The position numbers were made by a program, and so were the translations under genes. From contig NC_091885.1 of the NCBI RefSeq assembly GCF_019399895.1, positions 4,004,501 through 4,068,500 of the forward strand: a stretch of 64,000 nucleotides of DNA. The letters run 5' to 3'. Below the pieces are notes generated by a model that was not told the DNA's origin, searched no databases, and was given only the letters and a program-made list of their open reading frames with translations. Of the stretch, positions 1 through 11,447 are shown one piece after another. This DNA comes from Cardiocondyla obscurior (taxonomy: Eukaryota; Arthropoda; Insecta; Hymenoptera; Formicidae). Each line of letters starts with the position of its first letter. The first letter of the stretch is position 1.

Positions 1-942
1 CCGAAAGCTCGTTACGACGCACTGAGAAAAAAATATAATTACTTTTGCCCATTAATTATAATTTCAGTTAATTAAAAATATTATAAAATTTTAATTAACA
101 TCAAGAGCATCTATATTTTTCTCTAATTGCATCATAGACCCAGTCTCGTGGTGAATTCTGTTCAAAAAGTCTGCCGTCAGTCGGACGTTGTTCTCGGGGA
201 AAAAAAAAAAATTAACTTAATTAAATTTAATATAAAAAATTAATATAAAAAAAAAATTAATAAAATCAAATTAAGTTAAATAATCGTAATCCAGCGAAGA
301 CAATATAATTTACTGCCCGGCGTATTAATACTTTCACATCCCGGAACCTCGCTGCGTTATTCCGACGTGACGTCGCTCGCAATATTTTTTATTATACTTA
401 TTTGTAGTCCGGGATCTCGCGCCGCAGCATCCTCGTATCGCGAACAGGACAGGTGTGCGCAGGTTGACTCGACCTTGGCGACAGGTCTGTTGCCGGAGCT
501 TTCACCAAACGCACGGAAATGTCAACGTAACTAAGTGCTCCCTGATTTACGACGCTAAACACATCAGTTGTCCGTGAACTCTGACGAATTTTCCATTTTC
601 TTTTTTCTTTTTTTTCTGTTTGATGATCGAAAGAACGCTTCTGATAAACACCACTAGGAGAGAATCCCGTTTTTAGCGCCGATTTAGATAGCGTCAGCTG
701 TTAAAGTTTGCGTACCGAATGCAGAAACTTAATGGCTTTCCTTAATCCTCAAGTAAACCATTGGGTTACGATAACGCGGGGCAACTTTCGTGCGTTAGAA
801 TTTCTTAAAACCGACCCCTTTAACGTCTCGCGTGTCGACTAAAAGCAATCGCAATTCGATTGATCCGAAATCAAGTAAGACTGTACTCAAGTACGCCTCA
901 AGACGATATCAAATATGAGAATGAATTACGCTGGCAATGAAA

Positions 943-1098
943 GAAAAAAAATATGATTGCCTCTGGATTCAATTAAAATTTTAAAATATTTCTAATGCAA
1001 AATATAAGTGACTGGATCACATTTGTTATAGACTCAATCACGTTTATCGTTGAAAATATTATAAAATTGTGGTTGGACCCGAAAGTAACTGTCTTCTT
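943..1098. mobile_element. Fold-back MITE, family I, copy A
   Basis: Two arms of about 55 bp, at 943-998 and 1043-1098, are imperfect reverse complements around a short spacer. The right arm reads outward as cgttgaaaatattataaaa, then a GG-rich part and cgaaagtaactgtc. The same arm recurs at six other paired sites in the window (3843, 51872, 59698, 60181, 61698, 62285). There is no coding capacity, so if mobile it is non-autonomous. Arms are diverged, so the copy is old. Target-site duplications could not be fixed. Confidence 0.55.
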
Positions 1099-3842
1099 GT
1101 TCCTTCGTCGTGTCCGTTCGGGGGGTTAATCGGTCCGTTACTTTCCGAGTTCTTTTGAACGTTCGGCCGAGTGTCGCGTATTCCATTCCGATAAGACGTG
1201 ACTCGGTCGTACCTGCCTTCACAAATTGGCGCAAACATCGGGGAAACCTTGAACGGAACACTCGCGTCTTCTGGCCGGCGAAAGACGAGCGTGTCGTGAT
1301 AAGAACCCGTGTGCTAAATCATGAAACCATTGTCTCACCCATGCCCAGCGCGCGGAAAAAAATTCCCAAGTGTCACGGCTAAAATTTATTATCATTTGTT
1401 TATCGTTAATTTTTGTACTCGTTAGAATGTCACTTGCCGCGCACGGCTGCGAAGAGAAAGAAGCTACGTGTAAATTATTTGCTTGGAAAAATGTTAAGTT
1501 ACACTGTAAAAAAAAAAAAAAAAAAATTATATATGATGAACTTCGACAAATATCGTCAAATAAATTAAAAGAAATTTATTATTGATAGCATGAATAAAAT
1601 AAAATTTAAAAAAATTCTGTAACTTGCACGTAATATATAAAAACTAGAAAACGGAATTTTTTTTTTATATTCACGCAATTAACAATAAAACTTTTACAAA
1701 TAATGCTTCTGTAAATTCGCAAAATTTTCTATAGCGTAATTTTACTTCTTTTTTTTTTCTCTCTCTTTTTCTTTTTCTTTGTTTGCCGCTACGTGACAGT
1801 AAAAAAAGTTAAGAAGATTGTTTTCCTCGCGCATTTCTCGCCACGAGTATGACGCTAAACCGAAGCACAAAGTTTTTTGTTAGGTAACCGCGGACGCTTT
1901 CTCGTTTTCGTGACTTTAAAAAAACCATTAAAAAGAACAGAGGATTAAAAAAAAATACATATATACTTTCTTTCGCTTTCTCGGGTAAAGACACAAAGCG
2001 AATGCGCGGATATTAATACGCAACGGCGATCGAGCAGGCGCTCGGCACACTCGCGGCTGAAATCACGTTTCAATTATGCAAATCGGATTCTAATAAGCCT
2101 CGGCACTGGACAAGATCCAAAAGCTCGGAAAGATCGACGGTAATTGGACAAACGTGTCCGGAAAGGAAGAATGGGGAAAGGCGAAAACAGTTAGTCTTCG
2201 TGGAAGAAAAAAAAAAAAAAATGTGGAAAAATTCGGCGGTACTAAACATTGCATTAAAATTTAAAATAAAGTACTTAGTAATTCACCAATGTTTCTAAAA
2301 TTAATTAACTCACACGCGGGAATATAAGCCTTTCGAAGAACGTAACTTGGAACTATTTTCTCATTTCTTTTGTTACCATTTTAAATAATTAAATTACGAC
2401 GAAATATTCTATTCGCACATATTTTTTTTCTTTTTTAAGACAATTCATATAATTACGTACACAGCAAAAAAAATAAATAAATAATAATACTCGTCTTCTG
2501 TAAATACTTTAATTTGGTCAAAATATTGAAAAATATTGAATTCAGCAGAAAATTCTCTACCGCGTACTGTATTTCTGTTCACGTTGCATTTTCATTCAGT
2601 CCACCCGAGGGCGATTGACTTCGGAATAACGGCATTTAACGCGAGACACAGAAAACGTAAATCTCACAACAATTTAAGCCCGATTGAATACGTCAATGAG
2701 AAATGTAAGCGAACGGAGGGACTAGCCGTAGCGTCAATGAGAACGAGCAATAAATGCACGTGCAACGCGCACCGAGACGTACGCAATACCGTTGTTTACA
2801 CCGCGGGTATTACTATATTGTTAGACAGAACGAAAAGGGACGGTCTTCCCGCGGTTATTACCGCATAATGCGGCGAGCGTGCGGCTCGCTTCGCTGCATC
2901 TTGCCGCCGCGTTTTACCGACGAGCTCGCGCGCGCTCGTATTACGCCGACCGAAAAGAAAAAAAAAAAAAAAAAAGAGCTGCCGCGCGCTATCATAAACT
3001 TCGCATACGTTCCGTAGAAAATGTAGATGACTCGAAAAGCTAAGTGCCCTCACCAGAGGAAAAAGAAAGAGGGAAGAGCGATCCGCGGCTTTTCCGAAGA
3101 GAGCCTTCGACGCGGCGGTTTCGGCCAACGCGATAATATAATTTTTTAATCCGAAATTAATTGCTCGCGAATTTAAAAGTAATCAGTTTGGTATTCGCGA
3201 TCGAGTTTTTTTTTTCGTACTCGAGAACGACGAAATGGGCCCAAGGAAGCGGGGATTTTACTTTCAACTGGCGCGTAAATTAACGATAGAAAACCTGGTG
3301 GCGTAATATGCAATAGAACGCCGACGTAACGCCGACACGTCGAAGAACCTTCTCATTTCCTGTATGCAAAGTACTCGTCTGCCGATAATCAGCCTCTCCG
3401 ATAATTCCGCCTCGTTCCGATAATTCGTTTTTTTCAACCGCTAGCGATCCGGATCACTTTTCGCGCGAGGTTAAAATTAAAATGGGAAAGGTGCGACTCT
3501 TGTTTGAGGCGCAGCTTTCGGCCGCTCCGCAGGTGTCACGCGAAAATTTTATTAAAGAACGTCATTACCCGACATATTTACAAACGAACGTCCTCGTAAA
3601 AGTGATTCACCCGAGCCACTCGATCGCCTGTCGTTGATCCTCCACGCGATAATGTATCAGCGAATTTCGATAAAAAGCGATACGCAAAAAAACGCGGCGC
3701 GTAATTGGAGCACAAACAAGCCATTAGCGCCGTTTTCCTTTAAATTGCTGCTTTTATGTCTGAATGATAAGGCCTCAATAATTCTCACGGTGTTCGGCGC
3801 GCTTCTTTAAAATATTAAAACGTAATAAGACGCAGAGGAAAA

Positions 3843-3977
3843 CATATAGTTACTTTCGAGCCCAGGCATGATTTTATATTTCCAATAAATAATGATTAAT
3901 ACGTATAATTAACTTCACTATATTCACCGTTAGAAATGTTATAAAATTGTGGCTGGCTCCGAAAATAAATGTATTCT
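3843..3977. mobile_element. Fold-back MITE, family I, copy B
   Basis: This is one of the clearest copies. The left arm (3843-3887) contains agttactttcgagccc and the right arm (3927-3977) contains ttataaaattgtggctgg. The reverse complement of the left arm aligns well with the right arm of copy A at 1043-1098. About 40 bp of AT-rich sequence separates the arms. No open reading frame is present. Confidence 0.6.
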
Positions 3978-4230
3978 TCCCGCGGCGTTATTTCGACGTC
4001 TTCGTTTGATCCCAAAGAAGCTAAAATGGGCTTCGAACGAAACTCGTGAGAAAGACAAATAAAAAAGGGACGAGAAAATCGAAATTAAAAATAATGTCCT
4101 GCGAAAAGGATCAAAGATGCACCGCTCTATATCGCCGAATCATTTCGCTACAACGATTTTTCTCATTTTCCGCCCGCCCCTTCTTTTTTTTTTTTTCTCG
4201 AAGAAAACTGTATTAGCTGCCAATCGTTTG

Positions 4231-4364
4231 CAGGTAGAATAGATGTGTGTTCTTTGGAGGAGGCACGTCCTTTCACGATTTTTCTATGCCAGGTAGAACC
4301 GAAATGTATTCGTGGACGAGAAACGGTCGGCCAGGTAAAATTTCTGAATGAGACGATCAGGTAA
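4231..4364. promoter_or_regulatory. Cluster of four CAGGTAG/CAGGTAA sites (TAGteam-like)
   Basis: CAGGTAG occurs at 4231 and 4290, and CAGGTAA at 4332 and 4358, all on the plus strand. Further copies on the other strand lie at 5887, 6238, 6259, 7809 and 8928. CAGGTAG is the established binding word of the early-embryo activator Zelda in Drosophila. The six-base core is expected about once per 2 kb on both strands, so four in 134 bp is notable. None of the four borders a recognised exon, so they are not obvious splice donors. Function is inferred only. Confidence 0.4.
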
Positions 4365-5031
4365 AGGGGCTACCACCTTCCTCCAGTGATCTTGAACATG
4401 TTTCTACAAAGTTACAAAGACGAAAAAGTGCAGATGGAAATATTCCCCTTTATTTTTCTAAGCCGACGGTTTAAGTCATTTAGTTCGCGAAAGAAAACTG
4501 ATCGAATTTTGCGAAAATGAAATAAATAAAGACGTTCTCTCGGATTTAAATCGTCGCTTTAAGTACCGAAGAATCGGGTAAATTAACAAATCGGTCGAAG
4601 CAATCTAAAAATAATTTTCTTAAATGAAAAGAACCAAAATATCTAAAGAAAAATAATATAATTATAATAAAACATCAGAGATAAAAAAAACAAGAAAAAA
4701 AAAGAACATTTATTTCCGTATAACGTAACTTCTTTAAAGTACTATGTTCTCGCAGCAAGACGCAATTATAATAACAAATGGAAAGGAATATGCAAACGCC
4801 GGGGACTATGCAAATCCAAGAATCCAAATGTAGAAATATAAATGTTTTATCATTCGAATCTTTATTTAGAGGTATAATTTAACGGAGAAAAAGAAATACG
4901 GTTTGACAATCAGAAGTAGGGAACGTGTTCCGCCAGTATTTTGCCAATTTTAAAGGTAAACGCGATGCCCGTGAAGATAATCCCATGATTTAAACGCGGC
5001 GTGCCGACCACGGTAGTGCCCCAGGTGAGCA

Positions 5032-5221
5032 AGACGAAGAGAGGAGGAGCGGGGGGGGAGAGAGAGAGCAGAGGGATTATTGGAATAGGGAAGGGACGAG
5101 GCGAGGTGCGACCGGAGTTTCCCACGACAGGTGACATGTGAGGACTCGGCAGTCACGGAGGCGCAGGTGGATCAGGTTGGCAAGCAGAGAAGCGTGGTGG
5201 GAGGCCCAGGCATACCACCTG
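5032..5221. promoter_or_regulatory. Cluster of four CAGGTG E-boxes
   Basis: CAGGTG is found at 5032, 5128 and 5164, and its complement CACCTG at 5216, within a GC-rich island (about 4930-5360) set in AT-rich DNA. CAGGTG is the E-box preferred by Snail/ZEB-type repressors and some bHLH factors. An enhancer within the yorkie intron is possible. One site, at 5032, is followed by AGC, which also resembles a splice donor, so an unrecognised non-coding exon is an alternative. Confidence 0.25.
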
Positions 5222-6564
5222 AGGCATCCGAGAGTCTCGGGAGGGCCTACGCCACCAGAGGTGAGTCCAAAGGGGTCCCCGCTTCTCGGGACCCTCTTGG
5301 ACTCTTCCTCTCCCCCTCCCCCTCGTCCTGTGCTTCGAAACCGCGAGCGCTTCTAATTATTATCGCGACATGAACAATCGTGTGATTTAGTACTTTCTTT
5401 TTTCTTGGCAGTCTTATTGGCAGAATAAAACATTTCTTAAGAGGGTGAGGGGGAGGGAAATTATTCGGACAATCGTTCGCGAGATGCGTGACGAGATCAC
5501 TTTGCGAGTCTTAATTTTTTTTCTGCTGACGTTCGGAATTGCTTTTGTATTTGTAAAAAAAAAAATCGCAATTGGGAAAATTAAGTTAGAAGAGACTTTA
5601 ATGTTTAAGATATTACGTGCAAAAAGTCTAAATTAAAGACATGAAATTGTATAGGTGATAAATGAAGTAGTTTCGTATGCTTTTCCTCCTCTCTTTTATT
5701 ACAAAGTTGACTTGTGAACAATTTTTTTTTTCTTTTTTTTTCCTTTTTTTATTATTATTATTTTTTTTTCTTTTTTCGTCTTGCAATACGAAGCGCAGGA
5801 CGAGAGTCGCAGTGCGCTGTTTACGCGGCACCTCTTTCCACCGAAATACTTAAAATTTCTGCTTCAATAACGACGGAGTCGTCCATTTACCTGAATATGC
5901 TAATTAACGCATTCACGGCAGTTATGTACGCTGTATAACCGAGCACCGTGACGGTCCCTGCTTAGGTCTGAGGGCAAGGGACTAACGGGGAGACGCGTCT
6001 TTCTTTCTCGTTCCCTCCCCCTCGTTCTCCCCCGTTCGTGATGAGAAACGGCGGGGGTCTCGGAGCAACGAGAAAGGAGTCTGAGAAGCCCGACCAAAGA
6101 GCCGGCACGGCGCGAGATAAAGACAATTTCGGCGTACGAGACGTACGAAGGCTTGAACAAAAGGTGCGTCGCGATCGGCGGCGGCGAGTCGCAAACCGAT
6201 CAGAAGTTTACTTAATCTCGAGAGAACGAAGATGATTCTACCTGCCGGTGCCCCGGGACTACCTGTTCTAAATTAGGGACGGATCCTATTGTCCGAGGCA
6301 AGGACGAGACACTTCCGCGCATAACGTAGCCTTTTATCTGTCGCTCAAAGTAGATCAGGATGATAAGCGGATATCCCGTTAGACGCATGGGATCGATCTC
6401 TCCTTTTTACAATACGATTTCAAGGATGCGCGCTCGAAGGAAGAGTAAGATAAGATGGTCGGTTCGTCTCCCTTGGTATCTTTCTCGCCGCACGGCGTGG
6501 AGTCGCGGATGACGAGCGGCGCGGTGACGCACGACGCGAGTCGCGGAGGGGAGAAGTCACTTAC

Positions 6565-7226
6565 TTGAGGAAGTAGATCTGGCCCTCGGGGGTGCGCGCC
6601 TGCTCCCATCCGTGCGGCAGCGGGCCCAGGTCGTCGACCGTGCTGATGACGTCGTAGCTCCGCTGCTTCTGGTGATGGTGGTGACGCGCGTGCGGCTGCG
6701 GTGCGTGCTGTTGCGCCTGCTGGGCCGACGCGTACGTTTGCTGAAGGGAAGCCGGGCTGCTGTGGGCGCGGGGATGCGACACGGTGAGACCGGCCGCGGC
6801 GGCGACCGCCGCGGCCGCCGCAATCGCGCTCGCGGTACCGTTCGCGCCGCCGCCACCGCCGCCGCTTCCGCCCCCGCCCGCGCTACCGGAACCCGCGGCA
6901 CCTGCGGCGCTAGCGCTACCCTTGCCGCCGCCTCCGGCCCCGCTGGGGGCACCGCCGTTTGGCGTTGCGGCGACCGCGACGCCGAACGCGGAATCCGCAG
7001 AGTTCTCGCGCGAGTGCGAAATCGACGGGCTCTTGCTGCCGGTGGACGGTGGGTTGAAGAAGGAGTCCGGCAGGTTACGCATGCGCAACGGCACGGCGAG
7101 CGGCCGCGTGGAGTCGGGCTTCAGGACGGTGTCGAAGAGCGCCTGGAGATCGGACTCGGAGTTTTGGTCGACCCGGACGACGGGGTTGCTCTTAGCCAAC
7201 TGGTCCACGTCTTGATTCAGCGCCAT
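6565..7226 (-). CDS. yki: Yorkie (YAP1 homologue), first coding exon
   Basis: Yorkie is the transcriptional co-activator at the end of the Hippo pathway; it binds Scalloped/TEAD in the nucleus and is held in the cytoplasm by Warts phosphorylation and 14-3-3 proteins. The exon runs from ATG 7226 to the donor gtaagt after 6565 (662 nt, phase 2). Residues 16-60 match the TEAD-binding region, including the DLQALFDTVL helix and the RNLPDSFF segment. Two Warts-type HxRxxS sites are visible: HSRENS (71-76) and HPRAHS followed by SPASLQ (151-160), equivalent to human Ser127. Between them is a low-complexity Gly/Ala/Ser stretch (about 95-145), then a Gln/His-rich part. A WW domain begins near residue 202 (LPHGWEQARTPEGQIYFL) and is cut by the intron. 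The remainder is not in the window. Confidence 0.95.
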
Positions 7227-9535
7227 TTTGGATCACGCACGCACAGCACGGCGGCCTCGGCACTCGCTCTCTTCCTTCTCGCCTGTTGCTCCGGCGGCGC
7301 CCCCTCGTCCGCCCCGCGCCGTCCCGCGTCGCCGCGTCCTCGTCGCACCTTCTGCGCCGCCCGACCGCTCTCCGCGACTTTTTCCTCTTCCACGGCGCGC
7401 GTTACCTATTTACGCGTCCGCGTATGTGCGCACGACGCAGCGGCCCGACCTCGTCCCCCGTCCCTGCTTGCCGTCTTCTTCTGTTCTCTCTACGACCGTC
7501 TCATTCCCGCAAAATCACCGCAGGCCTCTTCCACCTGTGCGCGCCGCCGTCGAGCGAAACGATCGGATGAACGCCGTCTTGGCTGCCGTTACCGCCACGA
7601 TTGTTGTTTCTTCTCGAAGCACCAGCGAGCGACGATCCTTTAGGTTCCTTTTCGTCGATCTTCACTCCACCCCGGCGACTCCGTCCGCACACGTACAAGC
7701 GCTCGTCCCGCTTCCTCGATCTCCGTCTTACGGGTGGCCCGCGCCGCTCGAGACTGCGAGACTCGCTCCTCTCGTCGATCCCACCTCTCCGGCCTACCGG
7801 GGCTCGCCCTACCTGCGTGGACTCGTGACGAGTGCGAGAGCACAGGAAACGAGACCTGAGAGAAAAAAAGAGTGAGAGAAACGGAGAGAAGGCGGGCGGG
7901 GAGGGAGGGAGGAACGAGCGTTCTCTCGATCTTCCAGCGATCCCGCCTGAGCCGCGACTCGCGAATGATAACGTACCCGCGGTTCTACGATCGGCGCCTC
8001 GGCGAGGTCCGCGGTCGTTCCCCAAGAGTTCCCCGCAGGAAGTTCCGGACGAAAAGGTCACTGTCGTCGCCCGGGAAGCCCGCTCGACGCTCCGGGTTCC
8101 GGGAGAACGGCGACGAGGTACATGATACGCCGAACAACGGGCCACGGCGACGACGTTTCTGGCGCCGAGCTACGTCGGGCATCAGCGGGAGCGCACCGTC
8201 GAAGGAGGAAGTCGCGATCACGAGCCGACGCGGGCGCGAGGAGGGAAAGAGAGAGAGAGACGCGGACGACTCGGCCGTCCCGATCTCCGTGCGAGCACTG
8301 CCTGCGCTGCGATCGCTTCGAACTGAACGGCGCCGATAGATACCTCGCTCGTCGCTGGGTTACGTTGACTCGGCGGTGATCTGGCAACAACCTGCGTCGC
8401 ACTAATGATGCCGCAGCTTTGGCAACTCCGCGTCCCGCCGCAAGCCTTAGCTCGGGAAAAAGCGGTATCTCCTTTCCTCTCTCGCTCGCTCTCTCTTTCT
8501 CTCCTTCCCTGTCACCGCGCGGTGTCGGATCTCGTTCCGAAGCCAAGCCAAACTGAGGCGAGTGGCGTCAGTCTGTTGCTCCTTCTTGGCGAGCCACTGC
8601 TCGGAAGTTGGCGCCGCTAGTGGGAGCAATGCCGCCAAGCGGCGCGAGAGGAGAAGAGAAAACCGAAAGAGGCGCGCTTAGGCGAATGCTTAACTAAACG
8701 CGTCGTTTCTTTGCAAACAAGGTGTTTTTTTTTTCTTTTTTCTTTTTGCTTTTTTTCTAAGGGCCTCTTGTTTCTTCTTGGTAATTTTACCTTATCAAGT
8801 GGACACGCGCTTATCTCTGGGCCGATTACTTCAGCTTCTGGATAAGTTTGCCTGATAAAGTATCGCGTATGTTTATTTGTTTGAAAAGCCAGATAAAGAC
8901 AAATGCCTGTTTAGGCGATAAGTAAAATTACCTGGATAATGAAATAGATATAGATTGATCGTCGTCGTATTTAAACAAGAAATCATCGATGATTTTATCC
9001 ATTATCAAAAACACACGATCGATTTGTTGCTCGATAAAAGTTTGAAAGTCACTTCGCGCAAAAATTTCGAACTTACTTTTTGAAAACTTTAAATGATACT
9101 TACGTAAACTTTATTTAAGTAATATTCAACTTGAAATCATAAGACAAATTCAAGTATAATATAGTTCAAAACTTCGCGATTACTCGTCTAACACATACAT
9201 CGAGCGATTGATCGAAATTCAATCATCAAAAATAAGGAATAAAGAATAACACGCTGCTGTAGAAAGTGAACGCCACGTGCCATGTTGCGTCATCCAATGG
9301 CATCGACGCTTCAATTGAAACAGTCAATGGCGGGGCTGTATATGACATAGCCAATCTCTGTTCGGATTTTTTTCCGCCGCGCTGCTCTCTGCCGGGCGAT
9401 AAACGCATTCTTGACGCAGCCATGCTTCAAACCCGTTAGAGAATAAACTGGAAAGATCGTCGAGGTTCAAACTGTCGTTTGACAGATAGAGGCGAGGCCG
9501 AACTCTGACGAAGAAAAATAAAGGAATCCTTCAGG
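7227..9535. promoter_or_regulatory. Head-to-head spacer of yki and Spindly
   Basis: This holds the 5' untranslated and promoter DNA of yki (minus) and Spindly (plus). 7227-8640 is strongly GC- and CpG-rich with long but unconvincing open frames on both strands. From about 8650 the composition becomes AT-rich, with poly-T tracts and a GATA cluster at 8790-9040. No TATA box can be assigned. The change in composition suggests the yki promoter lies in the CpG-rich half and that of Spindly just before 9536. Confidence 0.5.
8792..9037. promoter_or_regulatory. Dense GATA-site cluster
   Basis: GATA or its complement TATC in a good context (GATAA/TTATC) occurs at 8792, 8812, 8841, 8854, 8892, 8917, 8935, 8995, 9002 and 9032, on both strands: about ten sites in 245 bp. 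One CAGGTAA (as TTACCTG, 8928) is embedded. The arrangement resembles homotypic clusters bound by insect GATA factors. It lies between yki and Spindly and could serve either. An alternative is chance in AT-rich DNA, though the preceding and following kilobases are much poorer in the motif. Confidence 0.35.
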
Positions 9536-11447
9536 ATGGCCGAGACGTCGGAATTGTACGGTGAGAACGCAAATGACACGAAAGGCGAAGAGTCGCAGGA
9601 TAGCTCGATAAATCCAGACGAGTATAAAAGGCTGAAACAGGAAAACGAATACTACCGTCAGGAGCTGCATGTCCTACGTCTCAAGGTACAGGCTAGCGAC
9701 GCGGTTACAAGGGATCTTCAGGATTCTAACGAGGCTTTGGAGAAAAAATTCGAGGAATACGTTAAGATAGCAGTGGCAACACACGCCACCACAATTGATA
9801 AGTAAGTCAAAAGAACCTTGGATTTGAAATATTTAAAAGAAGATATTTTTTAAGTAACTTTCTTTGAGATAAAATTTTACATTACATTAATTTTATTTTT
9901 TAACGAAACAGGCACAGAGCTGATAGAGCAGAATATGAAAATCAAATTGCAAATTTAAAATCAAATCTAGTGGAAAATCAGGAGGAAATTGAGAGGTTGC
10001 ACAAAGAGATAAAAAGGTATACTAATTTGCTGAATGAAAAACAGTGTTATCAGAGTGCCAACAAAGAAAATGTAGTAGCATTTGAGGAGAAAATTGTGGA
10101 ATTGACTGAACTTCTTCAGAATGAAAAGAGAATTGTTAAAGAATTAAAGGATAATCTGGTAAATGTAGAAGATCTGTATGAGACTCTTCATAAAAATTAT
10201 CAGGTAAAATGTTGCACTGTGATTTAAAAATGAACATAAATTAGAAAACATGTATTAATTCAGAATATATTTTTAGCTCTTGCAAAAGCAGCTGGCAGAA
10301 AAAGAAGAAGAACTAGAAGATGCACAGCAGTCTCATAGAGATTTAGCTGCAAATTTTAGGGAATTGGAGAAGCCAGAAGTGACTCCTGCCAGTGATACAT
10401 GCAAGGGTAAAGTATTTTAGATGCAATTATTAGTTTTTAATAAATTTTCTAATATTGAATAATATTCCAGGAAATTCCTTATTTGCCGAGGTTGAGGATC
10501 GTCGGCAGATGTTACTGGATAAAATGAAAGTAATTACAAACAAATACAATGAGGCAAAGAGAGCATTAAACACGAAACTGGCCGAAATCAAGCTTTTAAA
10601 AGAAGAAAAGCATGCTATGGCTAAGAAATGGGAAAGTAACATGATCGATACGTTGCAAGAGAACGCGGATCTTCTAAATGAATACAAGAAAAGAATTTTT
10701 GAACTCGAGAACAAGCTAAAAGATGAAATAAAAAAGAATCAAGTAGAGGAAATTCAATCAGTAGATAACGCAAATGACTATAAGTAAAATAAAAAAAAAT
10801 ATTTTTATTTAAATAACTCAAATTATCGTATGATATATGTAACAATAAATCACATATTTAATTTTTAGTTACATTCAATCGTTGATAATCGAAAAGGGGA
10901 AAAAGATCAGGGAATTGAATGAACAAATTGAGGACCGAGCCAGGCAGATATTAATGCAAAAAGAATTGAATCATAACATTTCGTTGAAGCTCCGTTATTG
11001 GGAATGTAAAGCGATGTCTTTGGAGGTAAGTATAAATTAAAAAAAAAAAAAAAAAAAATACTATATTTAAGATTTTTTTTTTAATAAATACTCTTTTATA
11101 TTTTTTAGACTGAAATTCTGGCTACAAAAACGCGGTTGACGACGGAAACAAATAATGAAAACCCGTTTGAGACGATTGAAAATTGCAAAACGTCTGATAA
11201 CATGAAGTTTAAAGAAACTTCTGATAATTTAAACCTTATATTTGATAAATCGGAGAATAATACGTGTCCAGGAAAATCAACGGAGATATCAGAGAAGCAG
11301 GTAGCGGCATCCAAAAACGAACAAAAAGAATCTAAGAGATCTGTATGTTTTACTAAGGACACTAAAGACACCAGTAGCAAATGTTTGAAAAAGCAGACGA
11401 AACCACGCGAATATCCTGTCGTAGTTTATACTGAAGACGACAGATAA
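9536..11447 (+). CDS. Spindly: Spindly (SPDL1 homologue), dynein adaptor at kinetochores
   Basis: Six exons: 9536-9801, 9912-10203, 10277-10406, 10471-10783, 10869-11025, 11109-11447; all borders are GT-AG and phases agree, giving 498 residues. Spindly is a coiled-coil adaptor that brings dynein-dynactin to kinetochores through the RZZ complex in mitosis. Identification rests on the Spindly motif GNSLFAEVEDRR at residues 230-241, preceded and followed by long heptad-rich coiled coil. In this family the motif contacts the pointed end of dynactin. The C-terminal 110 residues are polar and probably disordered, ending TEDDR, so there is no C-terminal farnesylation box as in vertebrate Spindly. 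I could not see a clear CC1 box (AAxxG) near the N-terminus. Start ATG 9536 is the first ATG of the frame. An AATAAA lies at 11610. Confidence 0.85.

Larger units (their letters stand above)
1..6564. other. Presumed yorkie intron 1; no coding exon recognised
   Basis: This stretch lies 3' of the yorkie first-exon donor on the minus strand, so it is most likely intron. I looked for the exon that would complete the WW domain and did not find it, so the rest of yorkie probably lies left of the window. The sequence alternates AT-rich parts (1-400, 1600-2500, 4600-4900) and more GC-rich parts (2750-3700, 4930-5360, 5940-6560). It has many poly-A and poly-T tracts. Two fold-back elements and two clusters of short binding-site-like words are listed separately. 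The open frames here lack a proper start or recognisable similarity. Confidence 0.5.

Noticed and set aside
1370..1585. Small open frame with a signal-peptide-like N-terminus and cysteines
   Set aside because: It begins at GTG, the only ATG lies after the hydrophobic stretch, and it runs through a long poly-A tract; no family resemblance.
2536..3128. Overlapping open frames on both strands
   Set aside because: Non-ATG starts, Lys or Phe runs from homopolymers, and no similarity or splice continuation.
7228..8546. Several long frames on both strands in the yki/Spindly spacer
   Set aside because: CpG-rich sequence lacks stops by composition; products are Arg/Ser/Pro-rich and no splice chain was found.
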